Of a stretch of 18,382 nt of DNA, positions 8,039 to 17,100 are shown piece after piece (position 1 is the first letter of the stretch; each line of letters starts with the position of its first letter). This DNA comes from Chitinophagaceae bacterium. GTDB taxonomy: Bacteria > Bacteroidota > Bacteroidia > Chitinophagales > Chitinophagaceae. The translations under genes and the position numbers were made by a program. The stretch lies in the NCBI GenBank assembly GCA_947463105.1, contig CANHSD010000026.1:1-18382 (forward strand), read 5' to 3'. The notes beneath the pieces were generated by a model, which was not told where the DNA came from, ran no database searches, and saw only the letters and a program-made list of their open reading frames with translations.

Positions 8039-8091
8039 CTTCAACCCCTTCAACCCCTTCAACCTCCCAGCCTTCGGCTGGCAGGCTCAAC
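8039..8091. repeat. REP-like intergenic element, copy 1
   Basis: Tandem overlapping CTTCAACCCCTTCAAC units (8039-8054, 8048-8063) are followed by a small hairpin CCAGCC-TTC-GGCTGG (8067-8081) and the tail GCAGGCTCAAC. The block 8076-8091 (GGCTGGCAGGCTCAAC) matches 18087-18102 at 14 of 16 bases, and CAACCCCTTCAACC (8051-8064) is identical to 18099-18112. Two related copies at 3' ends of genes suggest a dispersed palindromic family. It ends 1 bp before the amidohydrolase stop codon. Confidence 0.65.
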
Positions 8092-8092
8092 A

Positions 8093-9400
8093 TTATTTCA
8101 ACCCATACTTCATCATATACCGATCATACAACTGCTTGTGTTTGTCTGTAAGGCTGACCATGCGTCCACCGATCATGACCAATGAAATATTGCTGCTGCG
8201 CATGTCAAGGATGTCTCCTTCGCTGATGACAATGTTGGCGTCTTTGCCGGTTTCAATGGATCCTGTGCGGTCTGCGATACCCAAAATTTTGGCCGCATTC
8301 AGGGTGATGGCTGAAAGTGCTTCTTCTTTTGTCAATCCGTAAGCGGCTGCGGTTCCTGCCTGAAATGGAAGGTTCTTTCCCCTTTGTTGGCCGTCTTCGT
8401 CACAAATAGCAAACTGTACACCCGCTTTTTGAAGCAGGGCAGGTATTTGGTAAGGAAGGTCAACGCCATCATCGGCCAGTGATGGCAAGGCATGCATCTG
8501 GTTGAGGATGATGGGGATGTTGTTGCGCTTGAGGATGTCTCCCACCTGATGGCATTCTGCTGCCCCAACCAGTACAATGTCAAAACCGAACTCAGTTTTG
8601 AAGTCAATGGCAGCAAGGATTTCACGCACTACATTGCAGCGGATGAAAAGTTTTTGCTTTTTGCTGAACAATCCTTGAACGGCCTGAAATTTGATATTGG
8701 TTGCTGTTTTGACGGCCTGATCATTGTAGGCCTTTGCTGCACGGAAAAAATCCTTGATCTCTTCGAGCTGCTCAATTCCTCTTTTCAATGGATCCATTTG
8801 TGGACCTTGTCCGCCTCCAAATCCACCAAAGCGGCTGGGCCTGTTGTAGAGGGCCGGCATGTTCAGGTGAATGTTATTGTCTGCTGCATAGGCTGCATCT
8901 TCCCAGTTCCAGGCATCTAGTTGAACAACTGAAGAGGAACCACTAATGGTGCCCCCTTGCGGCACGATATTGGCATGGGTGATGCCATTCGTCTTCAAGG
9001 TATTGATCACTTTTGAATCGGTGTTGTAGGCTACAATGGAACGGACGGATGGATTGTATTCACCAATTTCTGTTTCATCATCTGTTGCACGAATTGAATT
9101 TACCTCAACCAATCCTAGGTTGGAGTTGGCCAGGATAAGGCCTGGGTAAACATGTTTGCCTTTTGCATCCACCTTGAAGGCATCTGCTGTAGCAGTGATG
9201 CCAGCTCCAATATTGGTGATTTTTCCATCGCGAATTTCAACAGAAGTATTGTTGAGGACCTGTCCGTTCCCAACGTGTACCGTGCCATTCATGATGATGA
9301 CGGGCGCTATTTGTTTTGACGCAGGATAAACAGATTCCTGTGCGTTGGCAACAGCTGTAAAGGCCATGCCTGCGAGTACGCTGAATAATAATTTTTTCAT
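8093..9400 (-). CDS. Exported amidohydrolase-family protein lacking the metal-binding HxH (likely pseudoenzyme)
   Basis: A 435-residue protein from ATG 9400 with a signal peptide ending VANAQ. The fold follows the imidazolonepropionase-like amidohydrolase pattern: an N-terminal beta-sandwich strand set (VIIMNGTVHVGNGQVLNNTSV), the GKHVYPGLI entry to the barrel, and the C-terminal LTLNAAKILGI..DRTGSIETGKDANIVI signature. Where active members have GxIDxHxH, this one reads GLILANSNLG (residues 87-96), with no His. The late NSDD aspartate motif is replaced by ICDEDGQQRG. One His remains in AAECHQVGD. The metal site is therefore largely lost and a structural or regulatory partner role is likely (inference). 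It lies 20 bp after the large amidohydrolase gene, so the two are probably co-transcribed and may form a hetero-complex. An Arg/Gly-rich loop (SRFGGFGGGQG) interrupts the barrel at about 190. Confidence 0.83.
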   Translation of the reverse strand: MKKLLFSVLAGMAFTAVANAQESVYPASKQIAPVIIMNGTVHVGNGQVLNNTSVEIRDGKITNIGAGITATADAFKVDAKGKHVYPGLILANSNLGLVEVNSIRATDDETEIGEYNPSVRSIVAYNTDSKVINTLKTNGITHANIVPQGGTISGSSSVVQLDAWNWEDAAYAADNNIHLNMPALYNRPSRFGGFGGGQGPQMDPLKRGIEQLEEIKDFFRAAKAYNDQAVKTATNIKFQAVQGLFSKKQKLFIRCNVVREILAAIDFKTEFGFDIVLVGAAECHQVGDILKRNNIPIILNQMHALPSLADDGVDLPYQIPALLQKAGVQFAICDEDGQQRGKNLPFQAGTAAAYGLTKEEALSAITLNAAKILGIADRTGSIETGKDANIVISEGDILDMRSSNISLVMIGGRMVSLTDKHKQLYDRYMMKYGLK

Positions 9401-9420
9401 GAGAATGTTTTTGTTGCTGA

Positions 9421-12400
9421 TTAGTCTTGATCGATGGTGAGGATTCCGTGGCTGTGTTCATGGTCACCACAGTTCAAGAGAATTGAATAACTTGGGGTTG
9501 CAGGAGCCATGGGCCCACCGGCTCTTTTTTCACCATTCATTTTCTGTATGAGCCTGTTTCTTTCTGCGGTTTGTTGCTTCCTCATTTGTGAATCCTTTTC
9601 CCTGTCGAAATAAACGATGCCATCCACCATGGTTTTTTCTGCCTTTGCATAAATGCTCAGTGGATTGTCGCTCCACAACACAAGATCAGCATCCTTGCCA
9701 ACTTTGATGCTGCCAACGCGGGCATCAACATGCAACATTTTGGCAGGATTGAGGGTAACCATTTTAAAGGCATCCTCTTCACTCATTCCACCAAACTTGA
9801 TGCTCTTGGCAGCTTCTTGGTTGAGGCGGCGGGCCATTTCAGCGTCATCTGAATTGATGGCAACATTGACTCCCACTTTGGACATGATGGTGGCATTGTA
9901 TGGAATCGCATCAACAACTTCCATCTTGTAGTTCCACCAGTCAGAGAAGGTGGAGGCCGCTGCACCATGGGCTTTCATCTTGTCAGCTACTTTGTATCCT
10001 TCAAGGATATGGGTGAAGGTGTTGAACCTGAAGCCCAATTTTTCGCCCACCTTAATGGCAGCGTTGATCTCGCTTTGAACATAGGAATGACAGGTGATGA
10101 ACCTTTTCTTGTTCATGATTTCCACCAATGCTTCCAGTTCCAGGTCGCGGCGAACAGTTTCGTATGGATCAACTGCAACTGCAGTGGTCTTCTTTCCTTT
10201 CACAACTGGCGCAGTTGTTGCTGATGCAGCTTTAACCGCTGATTCGTAATCTTTGGCACGGGTAAAAGCATCTGTCAATACCTGTTCAACACCCATGCGG
10301 GTATCGGGGAAACGGGTATTGCCCTGTGAAGAAGCGCGTTTCACATTTTCACCCAAGGCAAATTTGATGAATCCATCAGATCCTTCAAACTTCAGCTTGT
10401 CGTCATTGGCACCCCAGCGCAACTTGATCATCTGTGTCTGACCACCGATGGTGTTGGCGGAACCATGAAGGATATGTGATGATGTTACACCGCCGCTGAG
10501 TTGGCGGTAGATGTTGATGTCATCTGGGTTGAGGTTGTCTGCAATGCGCACTTCAGAAGTAACCGATTGACCACCTTCGTTGATGGATGTTGCTGCAATA
10601 TGGGAGTGTTCGTCAATGATTCCGGCAGACAGGTGTTTGCCTGTTCCATCAATTATTTTGGCAGATGCATCTTGTAGGTTTTTTCCTATTTGCGCGATCT
10701 TGCCATCCTTTACCAATACATCGGTGCCTTCAAGTTTTCCTTCATTTTCATTGGTCCATACCGTGGCATTTTTGATCAAAATCACTTCTTGTTTCGGTGC
10801 TTCTGTCCAACCATAAGGCGTAAACGGATAGGTTACTTCACCTGGCTTTGAAGCCATTTTTTTTCTAGCACTGTCGGTTGTAACAGTTGCAGCAGCTGCA
10901 GTATAGGAAGACACTGTCCAGGTAAGTTTGTTGCCTTCGTTGTCCTCGCCATAGCCATTCCAGTCTGCACCATTTTTCATTCCACTGAGGCGAAGCATGT
11001 TCCTTGATTTCTTCTCGGGTGCGAAATTCAGTTTGACCATTTTGCCATCAAAGGTGAATTTAGCAACAATGGTATCTGTATTGATCACATTGGCAGCGTT
11101 GGGTGACTTAACTTCCAATCCATAGGTTTTTGTGCCTTGTGCAGAATGAATGGCCAGTGAATATTTACCTGCAACATCCAGCCATTTTTCAGGTTTGATG
11201 CTGTACTTGTTGCCCTGTATCCAGTTTTCGATGATGGATGTTTTTTCGCTGAAAACATTTCCGGTAGTTACCAGGAAGTTGGCGATTTTGCCTTGCTCAA
11301 GAGAACCCACCATGTTGCCCACGCCCAAGGTATTGGCAGGAGTGCTGGTCAGTGCTTCAAGTGCCTTGCTTTCTGAAAGGCCGTTTTCAATGGCTTTGCG
11401 AAGACTCGACATAAAGGCGGAAGGGGATCGAAGGTCTGCTGTGGTAAGGCAGAAAGGTATCTTGGCTTTTTCCAGCGCAGCTGCATTGGTTGGTGCGAGC
11501 TCCCAATGTTTCATGTCTGACAGTGAAACAAATCTTGCATCATTGGGGTCTTCAACATCCATGGCCATGGGGAAATTCAACGGCACAATCAGGGTAGATC
11601 CTGTTGCGGCGATTTCAGCGGTACGCTGGTATTCATTGCCACTGGTTTTGATGATGTATTGAACGCCAAACTCATCACCAATCCTGTCTGCACGCAGTGC
11701 ATTCCATTTGTCGCTGGCATCAAAAACCTGTGGGAGAGCCTGGTTGTTGTTCCATGCAAGGAGGCTGAGGTTCAGTCCTTCTTTTTCAGTATTTTTCTTG
11801 TACCATTTGGCATCCAGGTAGGTTTGTCTCAGCAAAGAGATGTTGCCCATCATGGAAGAGGGGTAAGACTGTGTTGATGTGCCCTTGCTGAAAGAGTAAT
11901 GGGCAGAGGCTTTTTCTTTGAGGATCACCATGTTTTCTTTCATGGAGGCCAGTGATACAAATGCACCGGTTCCTCTGGCGATACCATCTTTTTGGTGGGT
12001 GAGTACCGCTCCAAAACCAATTTCGCGCATGGCTTTTGCCTTGGCATCATCGGTAACAAAAATGTTAGCGGCATTTACATCGGCCTTGATGGCCTGGTTC
12101 CATCCAAAAGCGCCTTTGGTATTGGAACTGAGCTGTGCTGCACCAAAGAATCCTCTTCCAAATCCTCCTTGCCCTTGTGCTGGCATGCCATAGTCGGCAA
12201 AGAGGTCAATAAAAGAAGGGTAAATGTGTTTGCCTGTGCAGTCAACAACAATGGCGTCTGCAGGAATGGTTAGCGCTGTTCCAATGGCGATGATCTTTCC
12301 GTTGCGAACGATCATGGTGGCATTGGTCAGGGTGTTTTGTGCATCTTTGACAATTGTTGCATTTTTAAATGCAAAGGTTGTTTCCCTTTCGTCTGCCACA

Positions 12401-12480
12401 CCATTCACGGGGAAGGTGGACTGGGAGAAAAGGGAGATACTGAAGCATCCTAAAAGGATGGTCAAACAAAGTTTTCTCAT
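9421..12480 (-). CDS. Exported tandem amidohydrolase, N-module degenerate and C-module intact
   Basis: A 1019-residue protein from ATG 12480; the signal peptide ends SLFSQ. Module 1 (about 36-430) has the amidohydrolase beta-sandwich and a C-terminal signature (LTSTPANTLGVGNMVGSLEQGKIANFLV), but at the HxH site it reads YPSFIDLFADYG (88-98), so the metal ligands are missing. A beta-rich linker follows at about 432-555. Module 2 (about 565-960) is complete: AGIIDEHSH (His 625, 627), ITCHS (His 798), FTHILEG (His 824) and NSDD (Asp 878/879), followed by TLNPAKMLHVDARVGSIKVGKDADLVLW. This fits a metal-dependent hydrolase of the imidazolonepropionase/prolidase-like type acting on amide or cyclic imide bonds in the periplasm; the real substrate is unknown. 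The tail ends in a Cys/His cluster, CGDHEHSHG (1004-1012). It is the first gene of a two-gene operon. Confidence 0.88.
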   Translation of the reverse strand: MRKLCLTILLGCFSISLFSQSTFPVNGVADERETTFAFKNATIVKDAQNTLTNATMIVRNGKIIAIGTALTIPADAIVVDCTGKHIYPSFIDLFADYGMPAQGQGGFGRGFFGAAQLSSNTKGAFGWNQAIKADVNAANIFVTDDAKAKAMREIGFGAVLTHQKDGIARGTGAFVSLASMKENMVILKEKASAHYSFSKGTSTQSYPSSMMGNISLLRQTYLDAKWYKKNTEKEGLNLSLLAWNNNQALPQVFDASDKWNALRADRIGDEFGVQYIIKTSGNEYQRTAEIAATGSTLIVPLNFPMAMDVEDPNDARFVSLSDMKHWELAPTNAAALEKAKIPFCLTTADLRSPSAFMSSLRKAIENGLSESKALEALTSTPANTLGVGNMVGSLEQGKIANFLVTTGNVFSEKTSIIENWIQGNKYSIKPEKWLDVAGKYSLAIHSAQGTKTYGLEVKSPNAANVINTDTIVAKFTFDGKMVKLNFAPEKKSRNMLRLSGMKNGADWNGYGEDNEGNKLTWTVSSYTAAAATVTTDSARKKMASKPGEVTYPFTPYGWTEAPKQEVILIKNATVWTNENEGKLEGTDVLVKDGKIAQIGKNLQDASAKIIDGTGKHLSAGIIDEHSHIAATSINEGGQSVTSEVRIADNLNPDDINIYRQLSGGVTSSHILHGSANTIGGQTQMIKLRWGANDDKLKFEGSDGFIKFALGENVKRASSQGNTRFPDTRMGVEQVLTDAFTRAKDYESAVKAASATTAPVVKGKKTTAVAVDPYETVRRDLELEALVEIMNKKRFITCHSYVQSEINAAIKVGEKLGFRFNTFTHILEGYKVADKMKAHGAAASTFSDWWNYKMEVVDAIPYNATIMSKVGVNVAINSDDAEMARRLNQEAAKSIKFGGMSEEDAFKMVTLNPAKMLHVDARVGSIKVGKDADLVLWSDNPLSIYAKAEKTMVDGIVYFDREKDSQMRKQQTAERNRLIQKMNGEKRAGGPMAPATPSYSILLNCGDHEHSHGILTIDQD

Positions 12481-12517
12481 GTGCTTTGGTTTCGGTTTTA
12501 GTAAATGTCAAGGTAAC

Positions 12518-12540
12518 AAAAATTGTGCTATGGTAGCACA
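12518..12540 (-). terminator. Probable terminator after the glycosyltransferase gene
   Basis: On the minus strand, TGTGCTA-CCA-TAGCACA (12540-12524) forms a 7-bp hairpin and is followed by ATTTTTG (T run 12522-12518). It lies 8 bp past the glycosyltransferase stop and upstream of the amidohydrolase start. The stem is short, so it could instead be an operator for the amidohydrolase operon. Confidence 0.5.
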
Positions 12541-12548
12541 TCTGTTTG

Positions 12549-13616
12549 TTAGATGCCCAAATTGGCAAAAGCATTTTTAAAGGCTTCAAAATCAAAGGGG
12601 GGAACTTCAATTTTTTGGCTCAATACGGCAGCAATCCCTTTTTCCAGATCAAGCTGCTCTTGGTCTTGGTATTCGAACCAATGAAGAGCGCCAAGATGTT
12701 TTGCCAGATACACCTGTTCCGTTTGCCCAGGTGTGGGAATCAAAAGGGCTCTTTTTTTCAACTTCAAGAGATCCATTACAGAAGAATAGCCCGAACGGCA
12801 AATCACTGCTTTGGCATTGGAAAGTGTCTCAGACAATGCTTTTGCATCCAGGTGGTTTTCAAACCGGATCCTGCCCCTGTTCTCCATCAAGGGCGTTGTG
12901 GATGGAAGACCTCTGACAAATACTACTGCCTCATCTATGTCGGAAAGCTGATCGATCAACTTTTTTTCCAGGATTGTACGTTGCGGTTCAGGTCCGGACA
13001 AAAGCACGAGCAGGTGGTCATCAGCCAATGGCTTGGCCTTGTTCAACCGGGAAAGGGGCCCGATGAAGGCGTAATGGTTGGGCATGGACTGGGGGTGTGA
13101 TAATTTTCCTGCTATATTGACATCGCCTGCAGCATCGGGTATCCAGCAAATGTTGAACCTGTTGATCCATCTGTATAGCAAGGTCCTTAGCAGCCCATCA
13201 ACCATCCTTCCAAATCCTGAAATGATGCCCAGCTGGTGCGTGATGAAAACAGTCCTGGTTCTGGTGGTATAGAGCCCATAGCGGTTATCGCTGATGATCA
13301 AATCCCATTGGTGGGCATCCAGTTGATGGAGCAGCCACTGGTGTTCATTTTTGATGGAACGAATGATTTTAGGAACCTGCATCAAAATTGTTGGGATAAA
13401 CAATGCGCCTTTCTTGGGATAGCTGATGCGGTAGCCTTTCAGGGGGATAACCTTGAGTTGAGGGAATTCTCTGGTCAGCAGGGCCGCTATATTTCCCTCC
13501 GCTGCAAGGCTGAGCTCCCATCCCCGATCATACAGGTAACTGATCAGGGGGATGCAACGGGTGGCATGCCCCAGCCCCCAGTCCAGTGGGGCAATCAGTG
13601 CGGTAGGTCTTGCTAT
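12549..13616 (-). CDS. GT28/MurG-like glycosyltransferase, start codon unresolved
   Basis: The frame is open from a stop at 13656-13658 down to TAG at 12549-12551. The first conventional start is TTG at 13403, but the reading upstream of it is clearly coding: ALIAPLDWGLGHATRCIPLI, then FPQLKVIPLKGYRISYPKKG. This is the Gly-rich N-terminal loop and first Rossmann half of the family, so TTG 13403 would delete essential sequence. No ATG, GTG or TTG exists between the stop and that motif. I place the start tentatively at ATA 13616, which gives MARPTALIAPLDWGLGHA; ATT 13634 or CTG 13598 are alternatives, as is a frameshift or sequence error. The C-terminal half carries FIGPLSRL, LLVLLSGPEPQR and the donor-site ICRSGYSSVMDLLKLKKRALLIPTPGQTEQ. 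It is predicted cytosolic or membrane-associated, transferring a nucleotide-activated sugar to an envelope acceptor; neither sugar nor acceptor is known. It is transcribed divergently from the small lipoprotein gene, with about 95 bp between them. Confidence 0.78.
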   Translation of the reverse strand: MARPTALIAPLDWGLGHATRCIPLISYLYDRGWELSLAAEGNIAALLTREFPQLKVIPLKGYRISYPKKGALFIPTILMQVPKIIRSIKNEHQWLLHQLDAHQWDLIISDNRYGLYTTRTRTVFITHQLGIISGFGRMVDGLLRTLLYRWINRFNICWIPDAAGDVNIAGKLSHPQSMPNHYAFIGPLSRLNKAKPLADDHLLVLLSGPEPQRTILEKKLIDQLSDIDEAVVFVRGLPSTTPLMENRGRIRFENHLDAKALSETLSNAKAVICRSGYSSVMDLLKLKKRALLIPTPGQTEQVYLAKHLGALHWFEYQDQEQLDLEKGIAAVLSQKIEVPPFDFEAFKNAFANLGI

Positions 13617-13711
13617 TTGCTTATTCGCAGGAATGGGTAAATAATTTATATTTTGTTATAATTGGCCAGCATTTGCATTTTTAATTTACATAAAATGTAC
13701 ATTAGCAGTAG

Positions 13712-13843
13712 ATGAAGCATGTACTCAAGAGAACAATTTTAGTTGTTTTTATATTAATTAGCATATCAACCATGATGTCTTGTGGTGTCAGCAACAAAAG
13801 CAGTTGTGGCTGTCCTACCAAAAAAGGTTTCGTGGGATATTAA
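13712..13843 (+). CDS. Small predicted lipoprotein (43 residues)
   Basis: ATG 13712 to TAA 13841-13843 gives 43 residues. A basic n-region (MKHVLKR) and a hydrophobic core (TILVVFILISIST) lead to MMSC, where Cys24 is a plausible lipid-attachment site. The mature peptide would be only about 20 residues, CGVSNKSSCGCPTKKGFVGY, with a CxC pair. Tiny Cys/Gly/Lys lipoproteins of this layout (CG...CGCP...K) occur in Bacteroidota, but I know no function. The next gene begins 7 bp after the stop, so the two are probably co-transcribed. The lipobox is not canonical (no Gly/Ala at -1 but Ser is acceptable). Confidence 0.72.
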   Translation: MKHVLKRTILVVFILISISTMMSCGVSNKSSCGCPTKKGFVGY

Positions 13844-13850
13844 ATAAGTG

Positions 13851-14099
13851 ATGAAACGTCAAACCAGGGATTTGTTGCTGCTCCGCAAGGATGATGTTTG
13901 GGATGAAAATTCCATTGAAATGGAAATTGCTGTCCTGAACAATCTCTTGCAAAACGTTGAAACAACCGCTGCGCTCTGTGTTGCCTATGAACTTATTGAC
14001 ATCAACCGTTTTAAGATCCTCCATGATCAGCTCTCTATCTCAAAGGTGCTGAAACCCAATGCACTCAAGCCTTTTCAGTTTTTGGTGAACAGGAATTAA
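13851..14099 (+). CDS. Hypothetical protein of 82 residues
   Basis: ATG 13851 (a GTG one codon earlier at 13848 is possible) to TAA 14097-14099. The product is small, soluble and probably all-helical: MKRQTRDLLLLRKDD, then an acidic segment WDENSIEMEIAVLNNLLQNVETTAALCVAYELIDINR and a basic end. There is no signal peptide or membrane segment. I do not recognise the family. The 7-bp gap after the lipoprotein gene and a shared terminator suggest a two-gene operon. It is probably real because no competing gene covers this stretch and a terminator follows directly. Confidence 0.62.
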   Translation: MKRQTRDLLLLRKDDVWDENSIEMEIAVLNNLLQNVETTAALCVAYELIDINRFKILHDQLSISKVLKPNALKPFQFLVNRN

Positions 14100-14102
14100 T
14101 CA

Positions 14103-14142
14103 AAAGCCATGGGTCAGGGCATCTTCCTCAACCCATGGCTTT
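14103..14142. terminator. Hairpin terminator shared by convergent genes
   Basis: AAAGCCATGGGT (14103-14114) pairs perfectly with ACCCATGGCTTT (14131-14142) across a 16-base loop. It lies between the + strand hypothetical gene and the - strand BNR-repeat gene. Flanking A/T runs are short, so termination strength is uncertain. Confidence 0.7.
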
Positions 14143-14153
14143 CAATCAAAACA

Positions 14154-17100
14154 TTATTTCCCAAAAGGATCCATCTTCGTCGCAGCAACCTGCTCCATGT
14201 ATTTTTTCCAGCTTCCTTCTTTGAAAGTGGTTACTTTTTTTACAGCTTCATTGATCAGCCCTGCAGCCCTTTCCACCAGCATTTTTTCTTGTGCTCCAGG
14301 TTCAATGGCTTTTGAACTGATGGCACTGCTTGCCTGCTGGTATTGGTTCATGACCGTGATTTGAGGAACCTGTCCGTAGCCTTGCTTGGTTTGGGTTGTA
14401 CCGCTGATGAATTCTCTCAATACCTTGATCTCGTCCTGAAGTTTCTTGGTAGATTTTTTCAGGGAATCAACCGTTGCACCTTTCATTTCCTTGGTATAGG
14501 TTTCTACTTTTTTACTTGCATCGTCAGCCTCTGTTAGCAGGTCCATGGCCTCAATCAGCTGGTCCCCGCTTTTCTTCAATTCCGCACGCAGTGCAGCTTG
14601 CGCTATTTTGATGTTGTTTCTGTTGCCCAAACGTGGATCATCGAGCAGGGTAATCATGGTAGAGTCGCTGATGCCTTTGTAAGCCAAAACCACTTTGTAG
14701 GTACCGGGTAAAGCCTGTTGTCCTCCTGGTTCGGCTCCTCCACGGCCTCCACCGCCTCCGCCCATTCTTCTTCCACCACCAGCACCAGGTGTACGGTATC
14801 CTTTTTCTTCCATTCCCCAATAAGCCCTGTTGAATCCTGAATCAGCAGCCCATCTGAGGTTCCTGATCACTTCATTTTTATCATTGTAAATTTTTACAAT
14901 AACAGAATCTTTTTTGGCTTTTGCAGATGTATCTGAGGATGCTTTGATGAAATAGGAGATGGGTGCATTGGCGGGTCTGTTATCAGCATCCCAGATTCCC
15001 CAGGTACTCCACTCGTATCCCGGAGCATTCTTGAATTGGGCCTGCACCACATTGCGGCTGTCAAATGCAACAAAAGCCTTGTTCAACATCCCTTTGCTGG
15101 CAGCAAGTTTTCTCAGTGGCCTGATGTCATCCAGAATCCAGAGTGCACGTCCAAAAGTGGCAATCACAAGATCCGCTTCGCGTTCCTGGATGGCTAGGTC
15201 ATAAGTTGACACGCTGGGGTATCCATTTTTCCATTGCTGGAAGCTGGCACCATTGTCAAGGCTTACCCAGAGTCCCTGCTCGGTTCCTGCAAAGATCAGG
15301 TTGGGCTCAGTGGGATCTTGCAAAACACAGAGCGCATAACCGATCACTTTTTTCTCATCCACCAGCCTTGTCCATGTTTTTCCAAAATCGGTTGTCCTGA
15401 AAATATAAGGTTTGAAATCGCCCCTCCTGTAATCATTGGCTACCACAAAAGCTTCGGCAGCATTGTACCTTGATGCCTGTATTTGTGGTATCCAGGCGCC
15501 AACGGGCAGACCTGGTATTTTTCCCCTGAAGTTTGTCCAGGTTTTACCGCCATCTCTGGTAAGCTGCACATTGCCATCGTCTGTTCCTGCCCAAATCACA
15601 TTCTTGTCTTTGGATGAAGGGGCAATGGTCATGATGGTACAGAAGTTCTCCGCACCAGTGATGTCTATTGATATACCACCATTGTTTCTTTGGTCGATTT
15701 TGGCACTGTCATTGGTGGAAAGATCGGGTGAGATGATTTCCCAGGATGCACCTTTATTGGTTGAACGATGAAGATGCTGGCTGCCAAAATAGATGGTGGA
15801 GTTGCTGAATGGATCCTGGGCAATGGCAGCATTCCAGTTGAAGCGCAATGTGGTTTTGAGGTCTGGCGCAGGAGGCTTTACATACCAGCTTTCGCCTGTT
15901 TTGACATTGTATCGACCCACAGATCCGCCCTGGCTCATGGCATATACCCATGACGCATCGTCTTTGTCAGGCATTACATCAAATCCATCACCACCCCAGA
16001 GGTTGTCCCAGTAATAATTCTTGATACCACCGCTCATCCAGGTGTAGGCCGGTCCACGCCAGCTTCCATTGTCTTGCATGCCACCCATCACATTGTACGG
16101 CATTTCATTGTCTACATTGATGTGGTAGAATTGACCTACGGGCAGCTTCTCATCAAATAGCCATGTCTTGCCTTTGTCTCTTGTGATGCCTATGCCTCCA
16201 TCGTTTCCGTCGATGATAAAGTTGGGATTGGTGGGATGAATCCAGAATGCATGGTGGTCTGGATGAATGCCGTTGTAAGGGATGACCACTTCGAAATTTT
16301 TTCCGGCATCATCGCTTTTGGAGATCATTTGATAGATCAGCCAAAGCCTGTTTTCATTTTGCGGATCACAGGCAATTTCTTGAAAATAGAATGGCCTTGT
16401 GGAAACAAACTCTGGGTTGCTGTTCATGAGTGACCAGGTTTGTCCGCCATCATCTGATTTATACAATCCGTTTTTTGTGGCTTCCACCAGTGCATAAACA
16501 CGGTTGGGGTTGCTCCGGGAAATGGCCAGTCCGATCCTGCCAAGGTTACCCGCAGGCAAACCTTCTTTTTCACCTAATTTTTTCCAGTTCTTTCCACCGT
16601 CAAAAGTCATGTAAAGTCCACTGCCGGGTCCGCCACTGCTGAGGCTCCAGGGAGTCCTGCGGTGTTGCCACATGGCCACAAACAATTTGTTGGGATTCGA
16701 TGGGTCCATGATCATGTCGGCCACACCGGAAGTATCATTGGTAAAGAGGATCTTGTCCCAGGTTTCACCACCATTGGTGGTTTTGAAGACGCCCCTTTCA
16801 GGATGTTCTGCATATGGATTGCCAATGGCACCTGCATAAACGGTATTGGGGTCGGAAGGATCTACGATGATGCGGTGGATGTTGCGTGTTTTCTCAAGCC
16901 CCATCTTTTTCCAGCTCTTGCCGCCGTCGATGGTCTTGTACATGCCTTCTCCAAGGCTGATGGAGTTTCTTGGGTTGCCTTCGCCTGTTCCAACCCAAAC
17001 CGTTGAGGGGTTGGATTGCTGGATGGCAATGGAACCAATGTTGAGGATGGGCTGTTCTTCAAACACGGCCTCCCAGCTGGCGCCCTGGTTGATGGTTTTC

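Noticed and set aside
8039..8063. The CTTCAACCCC tandem units as a CRISPR array
   Set aside because: Units are 9-16 bases and overlap directly, with no spacers and no cas genes in the window.
11150..11662. A 170-residue + strand open frame inside the large amidohydrolase gene
   Set aside because: It is fully antisense to the N-terminal module and shows no family signature.
9421..12480. The tandem amidohydrolase as a fusion or assembly artefact
   Set aside because: The two modules are joined by a sizeable beta-rich linker in a single uninterrupted frame, and only the N-module has an export signal, as expected for a real two-module exported protein.
12546..13100. A 184-residue + strand open frame opposite the glycosyltransferase
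   Set aside because: The minus strand reading has clear GT28-like motifs throughout; the + reading is Cys/Gln-rich with no motif.
13712..13843. The small Cys-containing peptide as a RiPP precursor
   Set aside because: It has a hydrophobic signal and lipobox-like MMSC, and no modification enzyme or dedicated transporter lies nearby.
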